NCBI GenBank assembly: GCA_028564705.1
Contig: JAPXFQ010000398.1
Location: 62,001 to 126,000 of the forward strand
Origin: Apricaphanius iberus
Lineage: Eukaryota; Chordata; Actinopteri; Cyprinodontiformes; Aphaniidae
DNA length: 64,000 nt
Reading direction: 5' to 3'
This document shows, one piece after another, positions 25,110-36,219 of the stretch (its first letter is position 1; each line of letters starts with the position of its first letter). The position numbers were made by a program, and so were the translations under genes. Under the pieces are notes generated by a model, which was not told the origin of the DNA, ran no database searches, and saw only the letters and a program-made list of their open reading frames with translations.

Positions 25110-25800
25110 CTTTATTGTAAGAAGTGCTTTGTAAACGTCAGCTCAATCACACACAGGTCCCCCCCTCCAAAGAAAATGTTCCACCCTATAATGGTGAGCA
25201 GGAGTCGAACAATAAAATGCATTCAGCCTCTCAGACAAGCTCCACTGGCCTTACAGGCGTACTTTTCTCTGTAAGGCTGGCCTTTGATTATAAATGGTCC
25301 ATCACGAGGCAGTTAGTTCGTTTAAAGGCGTCGGTAACTGTGCTCCACACACCTTAACCTCGGAGGCAGGATGAGGGTCGCTTTTCACGGGGAACGCCAG
25401 CATCTGTTCCAGGAAGTGCCCGTCTCGTTCAGGCCTAATTGTCGTTCCTCCATGAGAAGGCTGGTAAGTGAGAGCAGGATGGTGGGGTGGTGGGGGCTGT
25501 CACGTTCCCGTCACATCCCAATGGTCCGGTAAATAGAGCGTGTGAGAGTACCCCCCCTCCTCCTCCTAAGTTACTGACGGACGAATGGCCATCCCTCCTT
25601 CTTCCCTCCTCCATCCTCCTTCCCCTTCAATCCCTTATCTTTACTTGCCCCTTATTTATCTCTACTCTGTCATGTTCTTCACATGACTAGTAAATAATTA
25701 ATTACTGCACCCAGTGATGATTTATGATATTACTGAAGTAATTGATGATACACATCAATTTTCCTGTTAATTGAATGGGGTCTACAATAATGGCATCAAG
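25110..25800. promoter_or_regulatory. Candidate conserved element with homeodomain cluster
   Basis: The left part is GC-balanced and repeat-free. The right end (25690-25800) concentrates 'aaataattaattactgc', 'gaagtaattgatgata' and 'tcctgttaattgaatgg' in about 80 bp: three TAATTA/TAATTG homeodomain-type cores. Frames here show no domain. This is one of the stronger enhancer candidates by motif density. Confidence 0.35.
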
Positions 25801-26422
25801 AAAAGCCATTGTCGTGGAAATGTGAAAAACTCTGCTCTATACCTATTGGCAACTTGTCTTCACTTTAGCTACTTGTTACCAATCTTTAAACTCAAGTTTT
25901 TGTAAGTTTTTTTTTACAGGCTCTGAGTTAAACTTGAAGTCTGGACAGTTGTATTCACATGTAGCTCTGCATCTGTTCACGTCTCTATCTTGTTGTGTAT
26001 TGGTGTTTGCGGAGGAACTCCATGATGGCCTCTATAAGCATGTCTAGGTATACAGCGATATATGATTCATGAAGATGCGTGTGGGGCATATGTAATTCCA
26101 TCTCTACCCTCAGGACGAGAAACAACAAGGTAGTGCATGAATATTTGATTTGCCAGGGAGAAGATATAGGATCTATGCACAGCATTTTAAACAGATGACC
26201 ACAGAATACTTCTGTTAGAAACCCAGACGGTTAGATTTGGTTTTATGCTAATTTGTTGTTTTTTAATTGTCTATCCCACTGATCTTCATCTCTTCAATGT
26301 ATATTTTTGTATATTATAGTATAATTTTGTTTATATTCAATGTGTTTATGAGCTTATGAAATATGAAATGCCACTTAGCATTTCTGAAGAAACATAGTCT
26401 GCCATTTTGTCCTTTTTTTTGA
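25801..26422. other. AT-rich intergenic sequence
   Basis: No gene is recognised. The portion 25985-26190 is more complex and could be unique regulatory DNA. Confidence 0.4.
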
Positions 26423-26463
26423 CATGTTAGTACAGGCGCGCCAAAACATTCTGTACTAACATG
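26423..26463. repeat. Perfect 13-bp inverted repeat hairpin
   Basis: CATGTTAGTACAG (26423-26435) is exactly the reverse complement of CTGTACTAACATG (26451-26463). The 15-nt spacer begins with the rest of an 8-bp palindrome, GGCGCGCC (26435-26442). It could be a cruciform, an RNA hairpin or the ends of a collapsed transposon. Confidence 0.7.
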
Positions 26464-26509
26464 ATTTCCTTTTTATTTCTGGTTTCAATATTTATGTGGA
26501 AGGATTACG

Positions 26510-26629
26510 ATGGACTGGCAACCTGTCCGGGGTGTACCTCGCCTCTCCCCCGTTGACAGCTCGAGATAGGCACCAGCCCCGCCCGCGATCCCTTGAGAAT
26601 TAAGCGGTTTAGAAAATAGATGGATGGAT
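26510..26629 (+). mobile_element. RTE/Rex3-type LINE 3' tail
   Basis: It contains the conserved fish RTE tail 'caacctgtccggggtgtac', 'gagataggcaccagccccg' and 'taagcggtttagaaaatag', then ends in ATGG repeats. It is 5'-truncated to about 120 bp and has no coding sequence. A clean TSD was not found. Confidence 0.75.
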
Positions 26630-26639
26630 ATATGGTAGG

Positions 26640-27695
26640 ATACATAAAAACTTATTACACCTTTTGTTTAATTTCTTTAAGTTAACAGTGTCGTTTTATT
26701 GGCTGAGGGTAAAATGATCCTTTCTGTAATTTGTACTTAGGACATTCCCTTTCATTTGTTGCCGTTTGCAGAAAAAAAAAACAAAAAAAACATTTCATAC
26801 TAATGTATTAACAATTACATGTCAGCTTATTTATCTTACATGTAGTTTGATTTGTTCTACAAATAAACATCCTCCAATCGTACAATCTTTTTTATACAGA
26901 TGTTTTTAAAACCTTTATACACCCATGTTTTTTTTATTTTTATTGTGGTTCTTATCTGTGTTTCTACCCGTTGAAACTGACCCATTATCAAAACAAAATA
27001 AGTATGAGATTAACAGAGTAACATAAACATCATTATATCTCTGAAATTGTCAGTGAAGGTACAAAATTGACTCATTACAGATACAGAACATCTCACAGTG
27101 GACAGCTCCACTTCTGATTTAATTAAAAATAGCAGGCTATATGCATGAAAAAGCCCGTTACTGAAGAATCATCAGTTTTGGATGTTTGTGGAAGCAGTAC
27201 TGGAGAAAGATTTAACAGGATAAAGTTAAAACTGTGTTTTTATTGTAAGTAGTAGGCTATATGTTCAGATTTAGGCAGGCAGAAGGTAACCAAATGATAT
27301 AATAAATGCAGTTACAAAACAACATCTAGGCAATATGTATATGAGTTGGGTACAATTGAACATATAGTGAGGATGAGATGACCAGCATGCTAAGAAAGGA
27401 GTTGTTTTTAAGTCTACTTTTGACTGGCGTGATCAGATATTTTTTTGGCTTCTATACATTAGATGTTATCTGTCAGAAAACCAAAACGAGAGTATGAGTA
27501 TTTCCAATTTTTCCAAAGTATACATCCTAACAAAGATTCTCTGTGGAAGATTTTCATTTATGTGCCAATGCTTGTAAAATAATAAATAATCTGAAAAAGT
27601 AAGGAAGCGTGTTGGAGCCCTCTTGGTAAGAACTTCTCTGTGAGCCCATGGATCAAAAAAGAAAAAAAAAGAAAATTAAAATGTGATCAGTTGGT
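26640..27695. other. AT-rich intergenic sequence
   Basis: No gene or recognisable element; a poly-A/C tract lies near 26773-26790. Confidence 0.5.
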
Positions 27696-27699
27696 TTCA

Positions 27700-28210
27700 G
27701 CAACTGACTGACACTGACTGGTGTCAACACAGAATACAGCCCGAAAGTGCCAGGGGGAATGGTAGTTGTGGACTCGGATTAGTCTCCATAGCGACAGCAA
27801 AGTAAAGCCTGTTGGTTGATGGGCAATTTTTTTTTTTTTTTTACTGCATGTGAAAATGATTGGCAGCTCAATTCCTCCACAGCTGACCCAGAGAAATTAG
27901 CGAGTAAGTGTTAGAAAGCCCAGCTGCTCTAACGGGGTCTCCATACTTTTTAAAAAGTCCTCTCGTAAAGTGCTTCACTTTGACATTTGCATAAGAAACA
28001 TGGCATGCTTTGCAGAGGGGGGTCTGGGGTAGTTTTGGGGTGCTTTAACATCTTTAGCTCGACGGCTTCTTTGTGATCAAGGAGGGTGATGTGGGAGGGG
28101 AGAGAGGGCTGCAAGATGAAAATAACTTAATTTCCACAGCTTCAAGCCGAGGGTATAAGTTCAAGATGCAACTCCACTCAGGCAGAGTCTGTCCATATGA
28201 AAAATGGCCT
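27700..28210. promoter_or_regulatory. Candidate conserved non-coding element
   Basis: Repeat-free apart from a T-run at 27828-27842. It includes 'ggagggtgatgtgggaggg' and 'aaataacttaatttccaca'. The GC-balanced texture against AT-rich flanks suggests regulatory DNA; there is no direct evidence. Confidence 0.25.
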
Positions 28211-28367
28211 CATGCACATCAAAAACACTGTTCCTGGTGACCATATATTTTGTTCTTTTTCTAGGTCTACTGGGTTAAAATGTTACATTTAAGAGGCTTT
28301 AAAGAGGTCAACATGTTCCTTTGTTCATCTTATTTAAAGTTAAAATCAGAGATATATTTTCTTTACT

Positions 28368-28560
28368 TATGAATGAATGAATGATTTTATTCACATACAC
28401 GTACATATATTTATATGCGATTGAGATAACATAAAGAAAGAAATAACAATGCATGTGAACTGGTCCCCAAAGAAGCTATCTAAAGCTTATACTAGGGGGC
28501 CATGACAAACAAGACAAAATGAACTTACAAATATTGAAAACTGTATGAATAGCACAGTTA
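28368..28560 (-). mobile_element. L2-type LINE 3' fragment (probable)
   Basis: It starts with an (ATGA)n-like run (28370-28384) joined to 'ttttattcacatacacgt', then 'gcatgtgaactggtccccaaa' and 'agcttatactagggggcc'. This resembles the reverse-oriented 3' end of a fish L2-type LINE with its simple-repeat tail. It is heavily diverged. Confidence 0.45.
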
Positions 28561-30438
28561 AGATTTCTAGTGATAGACTATTGTAGCATTAATAAAGTAA
28601 TAACAACACAAAAAACTGCTGCAGCAGTTTATACACTAACCAACTCATATACCTGTATTGAAAAGAAATGTACTTGATAAAAGAAAAACGTCAAGAAAAT
28701 AAGCTCCTTGGATGGAGTTCTGAATCCTTTGTTTACTAATGTTAGCTTGTTTTTAAATTATATTCTTTGCACAATTGTGTCTTTGTTTGTGCTGTACTTT
28801 TTTGAACCTTTTATATATCTACTCGTGTTTCATCAACTCTTCTCCCACTTTACGGACATTTGTGTTAAATATTTTATACACATTTTTTGGCTAAATCTAG
28901 AAGACATTAGACTCCCTAAGTAAACATTAAATTCAGGAAATTTTAAAGTGGTTGAAACTTGTAGAAAATATAGTAAAACAAAAACTGAAAGATCTATTTT
29001 TTTATGAAAAAGTAATATAAAAGGAAACGTACAGCGAAAGAAGAGAGTCTGTGTTCAGTAGAAGCTGGTATTGATTGGAGATAATTTAACAATCACTTGT
29101 ACCAATCAAAGGTCAACATAATTAACACTAGGGGGCACCAGTGTTCCATGTAATGGTGTTTCAATTTTAGCGAGACCACTCAGAAAAAATAGACTTTTGA
29201 TAAATGTTGTGCTTTTAACATCACTTTTTCACAACTTAGAAGAATGAAAAAGTTACAATAAAAATATTTTAAAACATTGTGACAAGTCTTCAATAACAAT
29301 AAAAAGCACAATGAGAGATAGTACAATAATTTATTATGCTAGTAGATCAACTGAATTATTTTCTTTTCAAGAGAAATGACTGCTTGAGGAACAGAGGTCA
29401 AGGTATGTACAAAGGAAAGACTAATGGAAACTGGCACATGTTTTATCTACTCATTATTGTTCTTTTTCTCATCAGCTCTAGAGAAATCAAAGTAAACAAT
29501 GAACCAATCAGACTGAGCGTCAAAATGGGTTTCATATAAAAGTCAGATACAGATCAAGCTATTGAACTGATTTTAAGGGGACACATTTGTAAATGTGATA
29601 ATTATGTTCTATAACTTTATTTTACAACATAAATTCTTAAAAAATGTAATGATTTTCAAATTGATTGAAAGCTTATACAGTATTTATTTTGATCTAGTTT
29701 TTACTCCATAATTAAATATTTGTTTTAGTTTGAAATTACTTTCTTAGTGTACAGACAAATTATCTTTATAAGGCAAAAGAAAAAAGAAAGAAAGAAAGAA
29801 AGAAGGTTTTTAATGGTTTAAATAATTTCCTTCCTACCGTTTCTGTCTGCAGAAGGCTTTACAGGACGTTACGGGAAACATTAAATGTTGTGGAGCTCTT
29901 TTTTTTAAGTTCACACTTTTGTTACACTGGATGTTTTGTTTGCGGTCTGATGGTACAGAGAAACTAGGAGACATGACAAGCTCATCACATAACTCTCCAT
30001 ACATTGTGCAGTATGTCCATGTCTTTTATTAGACAAAATTTACATGCGCTCTTACTCAGTTTTTTAACAACATGTTTAATGATATTGACTAGATTAGTTA
30101 TGAATCTAAGACCCCCCCCAAAAAAAAAATTAAAATAAAATAAAAAACCCTAAACAAAACAAAATACAATTTCTTCATTTTGTCTCAGATGGTTTTTCTT
30201 CTTTCACAATGTTCAGCTTTTAAGCTTGGCCGATTTGTTTTTCGAGCCTCACCGTTCTTTCCCTGGCACTCACGCTTACACCTTCTAACACATTCACACA
30301 TGGACCTCCAGCTCCCTGAGTAATCATTGTTCAGTGGCTCTGGTCAGCATGTTGTCACCTGTATCCCATTAAGAACATTCTTGCCTCAGCACACAATCAC
30401 CAAGTTTCCCTCTGTCTTTTTGTCTTTCTCTCAGTCTT
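28561..30438. other. AT-rich intergenic sequence
   Basis: Chance frames only. A short GAAA run lies at 29786-29805 and a C/A run at 30113-30130. Confidence 0.5.
29125..29138 (+). promoter_or_regulatory. CTCF-like motif
   Basis: ACACTAGGGGGCAC matches CCASYAGRKGGCRS at 13 of 14 positions; only the first base differs. It is in the same orientation as the motif at 32625. Confidence 0.4.
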
Positions 30439-30492
30439 ACACACACACCCACACACACGCACACACCCCCCCCCCCCACACACACACACACA
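30439..30492. repeat. CA/C compound microsatellite
   Basis: Imperfect CA repeats are broken by a run of about 12 C. The tract creates an apparent open frame, which should be ignored. Confidence 0.9.
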
Positions 30493-30499
30493 ATATGTC

Positions 30500-31135
30500 C
30501 TCATCTCAGTTCAGCCATCCTCCACTCGTCAGTCACAGCTCCACACCTGGTGTGTTCCCCTTGTTCCTCAACCTTTAAATTTTGTGCTTCAAATCTTTTG
30601 CCTTGAACAGGGAGACCAGCCTTTCTGGGCCACTCTGCATTTTTTGCATTACAACTTTTTTCCCCTCACTGAAATCAAAAAGATATGTGCTGAGGAGGAG
30701 AGTACAGCAGACATCTGCTTGAGCAGGGATCCTTGAGGGGCTTGGGTCATGGGGCATCATAAGCCACACCCCTCAAGTGCTTGTGTGCACGTCCCCTTGG
30801 ATTCTGATTGGCTAAGTGAGCAGCAAAGGGAAGCACACTGTGCCTTCACCTAGATAATCAGAATGAGATCACGGTAATAAACTGCTTCCAGCCGAGACAT
30901 AACACGCTGCTGTAAATTTACTCATCAATAAATTCAGCTGTTGCATTATAAACAAATGAGGATAATTTCCTCCAATTTTCTCTCAAGTGGGACTCATTTT
31001 GCACATTTTAGAATCAAAAATTCTAATTTTAGGGAGGCTAAAAAGACATAAAAATTATTATTTTTTCATTGTCTTTGCATATCAATATATTTTTATTAGA
31101 TATGGATATAGGAACATGTATAAATGCATCAAAAA
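30500..31135. other. Intergenic sequence
   Basis: No gene is recognised. The part at 30780-30960 is moderately complex and repeat-free. Confidence 0.45.
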
Positions 31136-31139
31136 ATGC

Positions 31140-31510
31140 ATAGACAGGCTCCACATTGTTTCGAAGAAGTGCCATCTCCCTATCATCTGGCAGTGACACC
31201 TGCTCTATGGGACATGGCAGCTCCCTCAGAACCCCGTCTGAGCTCCAATCATCTACATGCCATAACCTTACGGCCGCCTATTGTCCTCACCTTCCCCAAA
31301 ATTCATTTGTGTCGCCCCAGCAGGTCTGACTGCCGAACAATTCCCCGGCAGAGCAGGAGGGAAATATATTTCACTGATTAAAGATATCTAGTGACTGCTC
31401 TACATGCTGTCAGCACAATGTTAGTGTCCCGCCTGTCACTGTAACTCTCATCACCTCATGTATGTCTCCTGGATTTTGCACTTTCCTCTAGTTTGACCCT
31501 CTCCCAACTC
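31140..31510. promoter_or_regulatory. Candidate conserved non-coding element
   Basis: GC-balanced, repeat-free sequence including 'ccttacggccgcctattgt' near 31266 and 'tcactgattaaagatatct' near 31371. Its sharp contrast with the microsatellite that follows and the AT-rich DNA before it suggests a constrained element. Confidence 0.35.
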
Positions 31511-31546
31511 TGCATATGGAAAATTATATTCCAGGGTTATTAGTTA

Positions 31547-31548
<2 letters not shown>

Positions 31549-31615
<67 letters not shown>
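31549..31615. repeat. (AT)n microsatellite
   Basis: About 33 uninterrupted AT dinucleotides. The overlapping frame encoding an isoleucine/tyrosine run is an artefact. Confidence 0.97.
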
Positions 31616-31617
<2 letters not shown>

Positions 31618-31619
31618 AG

Positions 31620-32620
31620 AGGAGCGAGTGAGACATATTGCTGTGTCTGTTGCTTTTATTCTTTGAGTGATGTTTCCAACTGCAGTGACTTGTCAAAAAA
31701 TTACCATTATGAGGTAAATGTTTTTCTCAGGTTCCACCATATATACATTGATGCTTACAGCTAATAAGTTTATTATTTGTACTCTCCTGACATAACTAAC
31801 TTAAACTTTGCAGAAAATGACCACAGAAGCCTCAAGTTGGTGACTTTGTGCAATTTGCTGGGCCTCCTACATAGATATCTTTTTTCATTATAAATAGCAT
31901 TATGAACTGAAATTGAGTGCATTGTATTATTATTAGGCTCTAACTGGAATGTATGTAGCTGAATTTGTATAAGCTGTAATATTGATTTCTATTGTGATGA
32001 TTGGATTATGTATTTCTGAATATAAATTTAACTTAGTCAGGACGGAATGGATGAGATGGCATTTTTTTCTGAATTGGTGGCACACAGATAAACTGAACGG
32101 ACGCAACCTGAGGTAGAAGGGAGGCAGAACAGAATAAGCACCGACGTTGGGTGAGCACAATAAAGAGAGAACATGTGTATCTGTTATTATGAGTGTGTCT
32201 CAGCCTGGTGGGTATGGAACCTGACCTTGGTGCTTTTTTTTTTCTAGCAGAATAGTTCTACAGCAGCATGCCAGCCGGCTGTAAAATAAAATGGAGGAAG
32301 ACACGCACACAGTAAATCAGAAATAGCTGGACCGCAGAGTTTTGGATGTGCTTTAAGAGTCCCACTCTGTCGTAAAAAAGGTGCTTGGAGCCAGCAGTCT
32401 GAAGTAGGATGATCTCTGCAAGAGAAAGAGGGCATATTCTAAAACTTTCCCCACATTGTGATCAAATCATAAGATTGACAATCTACAGATTAGATGTTCT
32501 CTGTCTCACTTTTTAATTAAATTTTCCTTGTTGCATTTAGCCTTTTTCACCCCTCATCCAACCCTAATTTAAGACAGTCAGTGTTAAATACTATAGAAAT
32601 GGGTATGTGCAGCATTTCTC
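31620..32620. other. Intergenic sequence
   Basis: No gene or transposon is recognised. Segment 32080-32450 is repeat-free and moderately GC-rich. Confidence 0.45.
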
Positions 32621-32624
32621 CAGA

Positions 32625-32638
32625 CCAGCAGGGGGCAT
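32625..32638 (+). promoter_or_regulatory. CTCF-like motif
   Basis: CCAGCAGGGGGCAT matches CCASYAGRKGGCRS at 13 of 14 positions. It shares orientation with the motif at 29125, about 3.5 kb away. Confidence 0.4.
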
Positions 32639-32824
32639 TACTGGATGACCTGCAAACTGATGTACTTGAACAAATCACATATCTGTGATTAATTAAGGAC
32701 GAAACATTCTCGCCTTTGTTCTCTTATTTGTTGTTGACTTTGTTCACATGCAAGTTTCAGTTCATTTCACGTTGTTATTTTGACTCTGGTGCCCTGCCTC
32801 CATTGGCACTGCCTCCACACAGAA

Positions 32825-32849
32825 ACACACACACACACACATACACACA
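32825..32849. repeat. (CA)n microsatellite
   Basis: Short imperfect CA run in otherwise unique sequence. Confidence 0.85.
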
Positions 32850-32859
32850 GTGGCCTATA

Positions 32860-34175
32860 ACTTCAAATGACTTGATTGTTCTACTTTCTTCATCTGGTTC
32901 TCCTGTATATGGGTCGCATGTTTTGGAAGGTGGAGTTGGAAGAGATGTGGGAATTGGCACATTAATTTTTTTCTTTCTTTTTTTTTGGAGTGTTTTGCCC
33001 ATTTTCATTTCAGGAGTCACCTCCAAACCCTAATTAACAAGCAAAGCCATCAAATCAAACTTTACCAGTCCCAAAGGTGCTTTTAGCAGGCAACTGGCAC
33101 AGACATTTTCCGTGCCACTTTTTCTTGCCACCTCTAGAGTTGACTCAACACAGTTTCGGTTTGCTCCTCTCTGTCTGTATTTGTAGAATGTGTCTGTGTG
33201 TGTTGGGAGGAGCATGAGGGCCAGAGTTCACTGGGAATGACAAGTGCCGCTGCTGTTATGAAGGGCAAAGATCTGGAGACATCAAACCCTACACATACTC
33301 ATCGCCCATGTGTGAAGTTACCATTGTATGTTGCTAATTTGCAGTGTGTCTGTGTGTTTTTTCATGCAATTAGTGTGTGTGGTTGTGCTTTAGAGCGCGT
33401 TTGTATGCATGTGCTCATGTCAGAGGCGACAGGCGAGTGTTAGATGTCAGCAGAGGTGAGAAACTGTGGAATATGGAGAGCAGCAGAGTGGTGCTCCGTG
33501 TGACACCAGCCCTGTAGACAAGGGTTAAGCAGGGAATAGGGAATAGTTCTGAGGTAATAGCATGGGGGCGGAGGGTTGATGAGGAGTGAACAAAGGTGAT
33601 GCAGTGTTTCACAGACACGACACCCTGATATGCTTCGTTGGCTCATTTCATAGCAGCATGTGAGTGAAGGAGTGCACCCTCGGGGGGAATATAATAGCAG
33701 TCAACATGTGACTTTGTGCCATGAAAGTAAAAAATAGTGTAAATATAGAGGGCTGAGATAGTAGAATAATTCAGTAGTGTATCTGGCGATGTGTAATCAA
33801 GTCTCTCCTGCTCTCTTAAACCAATATGACTTGGCTGTTGGTGACTTTATTTGAATCATGATTCAACATTGAGGTGATAGGAAATCCTTGGTACTCCCAT
33901 AGTGAATATACTCATCATCAAACCAGAGACCCTTAGTTTTAGTTTAATTTCTTTTTTTTTTCTCTCATACACTCTGAATATGTCAAGTGAAAAATCATAT
34001 ATATAGCGAGAAGCAATGTTAGATTCATACCTAAAGTATCTTAGAAAAGTTTTATATCCCTATATTTTTATCTTTTTTATTTACATTTTGTCTCATTAGA
34101 TCTGTAGACCTTGAGGTACTTTATTGAGCTTTTATGGGCAGGACTAAGATGAACTGGTGTGTAGTTGAAATGTAA
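32860..34175. other. Intergenic sequence
   Basis: No splice-supported exon. Several small frames occur on both strands in the GC-balanced part at 33030-33700, without domains. The last 200 bp are AT-rich. Confidence 0.45.
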
Positions 34176-34365
34176 ACTTTAAAACTGCAAATCTTTCTGT
34201 AGCTTCAAGCATCTAAGGATTGAAATCTCTGCTCATTCTTACACCACACTATAGCTCAAGCTTCGGGAAATTGGATGGCTCATGTCTGCTAGCAGCAGCT
34301 TTCAAGTTCTTTCCACATATTCTCAGTTGAATTGAGGTCTGGACTTTTACTGTTCATATCTTTTA

Positions 34366-35232
34366 GTTCCCCCAGCCTGCCTACGGCCCCTAAGGGGTTA
34401 ACATGACTGATTAGTCTTTCCTTTGTCCCGAGGTATGTCTGCCTACATAGCGAAATTAGCACTCAGAAACGGGCTGTTTGGCATATGACGACACGCTTTG
34501 GCATATTACGTGTTGAGTTCCAGCCATTTACCCCATTCCCCGAACCTCACCGTCCAAGTCCCTCCCTCTGCGGTGCGGATAACTATGGTAACCGGCAAAC
34601 AACAAGCCAACAGCATGGAGTCCAGACCGCATCCAAACTCCACTGTACCTGGGTGTACAAAAGAGAACATAAATCTTTTTGTCCTCCCTGCTTCTGAGCC
34701 ACTGAAAAACGGACTACCGAAGCGTTTGGTAGTTTGTGGCTAACATTTCTAGGACGACTGTTTTTTCCAACTTGGTACAATACAGCAGTCGATTAATACC
34801 AACTCTCCGTGAACCAGCAAATATCCCTGTACAAGTAAGCATATCTCTTCAATAATGTCCTTCAGCTCTTAGTAGACATTGTGGCATTGTTTGAGTTGTT
34901 CGTTTTACAATTAGCTTCATAGCTTACATTCAGAATTAGCTTCACAGCTAAACCCCAGTTTGTTTATGTAGCATTGGTGCTAGTATGCTATTATTATATT
35001 AGAGTTGAACATTCAAATTATCGTTAGAGACTCTTTGACCACAGAAGCGCATAGCCTAGGCCCCGCCCTCCGAAACCCCATCGTTCTGTGCTAATCCTTA
35101 CAGAAGGGCTACCTCATCACACCTGCAATACTACAACAAGGCTGAATTACGGCAAGCGACCCTTTGATATAGTATTAGGATACTTAGAGTGTGGCCAAAA
35201 AGGGCCCAAACGTTGCGGGGAATTTCATGCCA
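34366..35232 (+). mobile_element. Insertion carrying a THAP-domain relic
   Basis: This segment sits between two halves of one Tc1 copy, so it is a later insertion. Its left part is GC-richer and promoter-like ('cctcaccgtccaagtccctc', 'cggtgcggataactatggt'). It carries a THAP-type reading frame at 34615-34834 that ends at a GTAAGC splice-donor-like site. The rest is non-coding. Neither terminal inverted repeats nor a TSD could be resolved. THAP domains are the DNA-binding module of P-element transposases, so a P-like DNA transposon is the likeliest source. A transposed fragment of a THAP gene is the alternative. Confidence 0.5.
34615..34834 (+). pseudogene. Broken THAP zinc-finger exon
   Basis: An ATG at 34615 opens a frame reading ...STVPGCTKE..LFVLPA...KRLVVCG, then a stop, then HF, a second stop, then DDCFFQLG. 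THAP domains use a C2CH zinc site with an N-terminal C-x(2-4)-C pair and a distal C-x2-H followed by F. Here the VPGC cysteine and the distal VC..HF are visible. The first cysteine is serine (S in STVPGC), and two in-frame stops (TAA at 34741, TAG at 34750) interrupt the distal part. The frame closes at a GTAAGC donor-like site (34835). The product cannot be functional. The match is by motif spacing, not by alignment. Confidence 0.5.
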
Positions 35233-35930
35233 GTTCTACTTTAATTGTAGATCTGGCCATGTTTAGGGCTGCTGTTGTCCCAGTGTTAAGTCCGTTGCAG
35301 GTTTTCTTCCAAGGATGTTATGTGTTTAGCTCTTTCTACTTTTTTCTGTTACACTTTACCAAAGGTATTACCAAAAGGATGACCCTGCCAACACCAAGTT
35401 TCAGTTGTGGCATAATGTGGTTAGAGCTATGTAAAGAGGTATTCTTCTACAACTCCATCTAGTTACTGTTGGTCTGTTTAATGCATTCTTTGAATGGCCT
35501 TTCAGTTTTGGTGGATGCTCATTTCTTAGTGTGTTTAGAGTTGTACCACTCTCAGAGGATGGATTGAACACTAGTCAGTGGGATGTTCAAGCTTGGGATA
35601 CAATCTTACAATCTAACCATGATTTAAAATTCTCAGAAAACCTTTTGACCTATGTGCAGGTTTTTTGGGTGTTCATGAGGTTGTTTTTTTTCTGTAATAG
35701 CCCTCAGCTCTTTAATTACATTAAACCAACTGCTTGCAGTGAATTTAATTTAAGGCTTTGAGAATATTGAGGTCTGAAGCGATATAACTATTAGAAGAAC
35801 TTACTTGTAAAATCAAAAACTGTTTAAGGACCATATATTACTTTCCTTCACAATAATTTGCTATAGTGTTGATATGCCAAGTAAAATATATTGGTATTTG
35901 TGGTGGTAATGTGAAAAAAAATGGAATAAA

Positions 35931-36215
35931 ATAAAATAAAATAACAAATTGTGATGAGTCAATCAGCATCTGGGAAAGCAGGGAAGCAATTATGATTTCA
36001 TTAATTTGGTGGCACACATGACAACTTGTTCATTGTTGCATTGGAATCAACATTAGTTTTAAAGCCAGACTTATAGACGTCCCACACTGGTAATAAACTT
36101 TCTCTAACATGTAAGAGAGGTGTCCTGGCAGACTTTTAGAAGTATTCAGAATGAATTACTTTTTTTCTAACCTGCTGTGACCATTGTGAAGATTCTCTTT
36201 CAAGTATTGTTTCGA
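35931..36215. other. AT-rich intergenic sequence
   Basis: Short imperfect (AAAAT)n run at 35925-35945; otherwise nothing is recognised. Confidence 0.5.
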
Positions 36216-36219
36216 ATAA

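Larger units (their letters stand above)
34180..35930 (-). mobile_element. Decayed Tc1-family transposon, split by an insertion
   Basis: Minus-sense Tc1 sequence occurs in two collinear parts. The left part (34180-34365) has 'agcttcaagcatctaaggat' and 'tgaattgaggtctggactt'. The right part (35233-35930) has 'gtttagggctgctgttgtcc', 'ggttttcttccaagga', 'gatggattgaacactag' near 35560, 'gggatgttcaagcttgggat' near 35580, and ends with 'tttgtggtggtaatgtgaa', a terminal-repeat-like block. An insert of about 865 bp of unrelated, GC-richer DNA separates them. Both parts are extensively mutated. Confidence 0.75.

Noticed and set aside
28490..28503. ACTAGGGGGCCATG as a fifth CTCF site
   Set aside because: Lies in an L2-like LINE fragment and misses several core positions.
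30327..30578. 83-codon frame with His-Thr run
   Set aside because: Produced by the CA/C microsatellite.
31516..31764. 82-codon frame with an Ile-Tyr run
   Set aside because: Translation of the (AT)n microsatellite.
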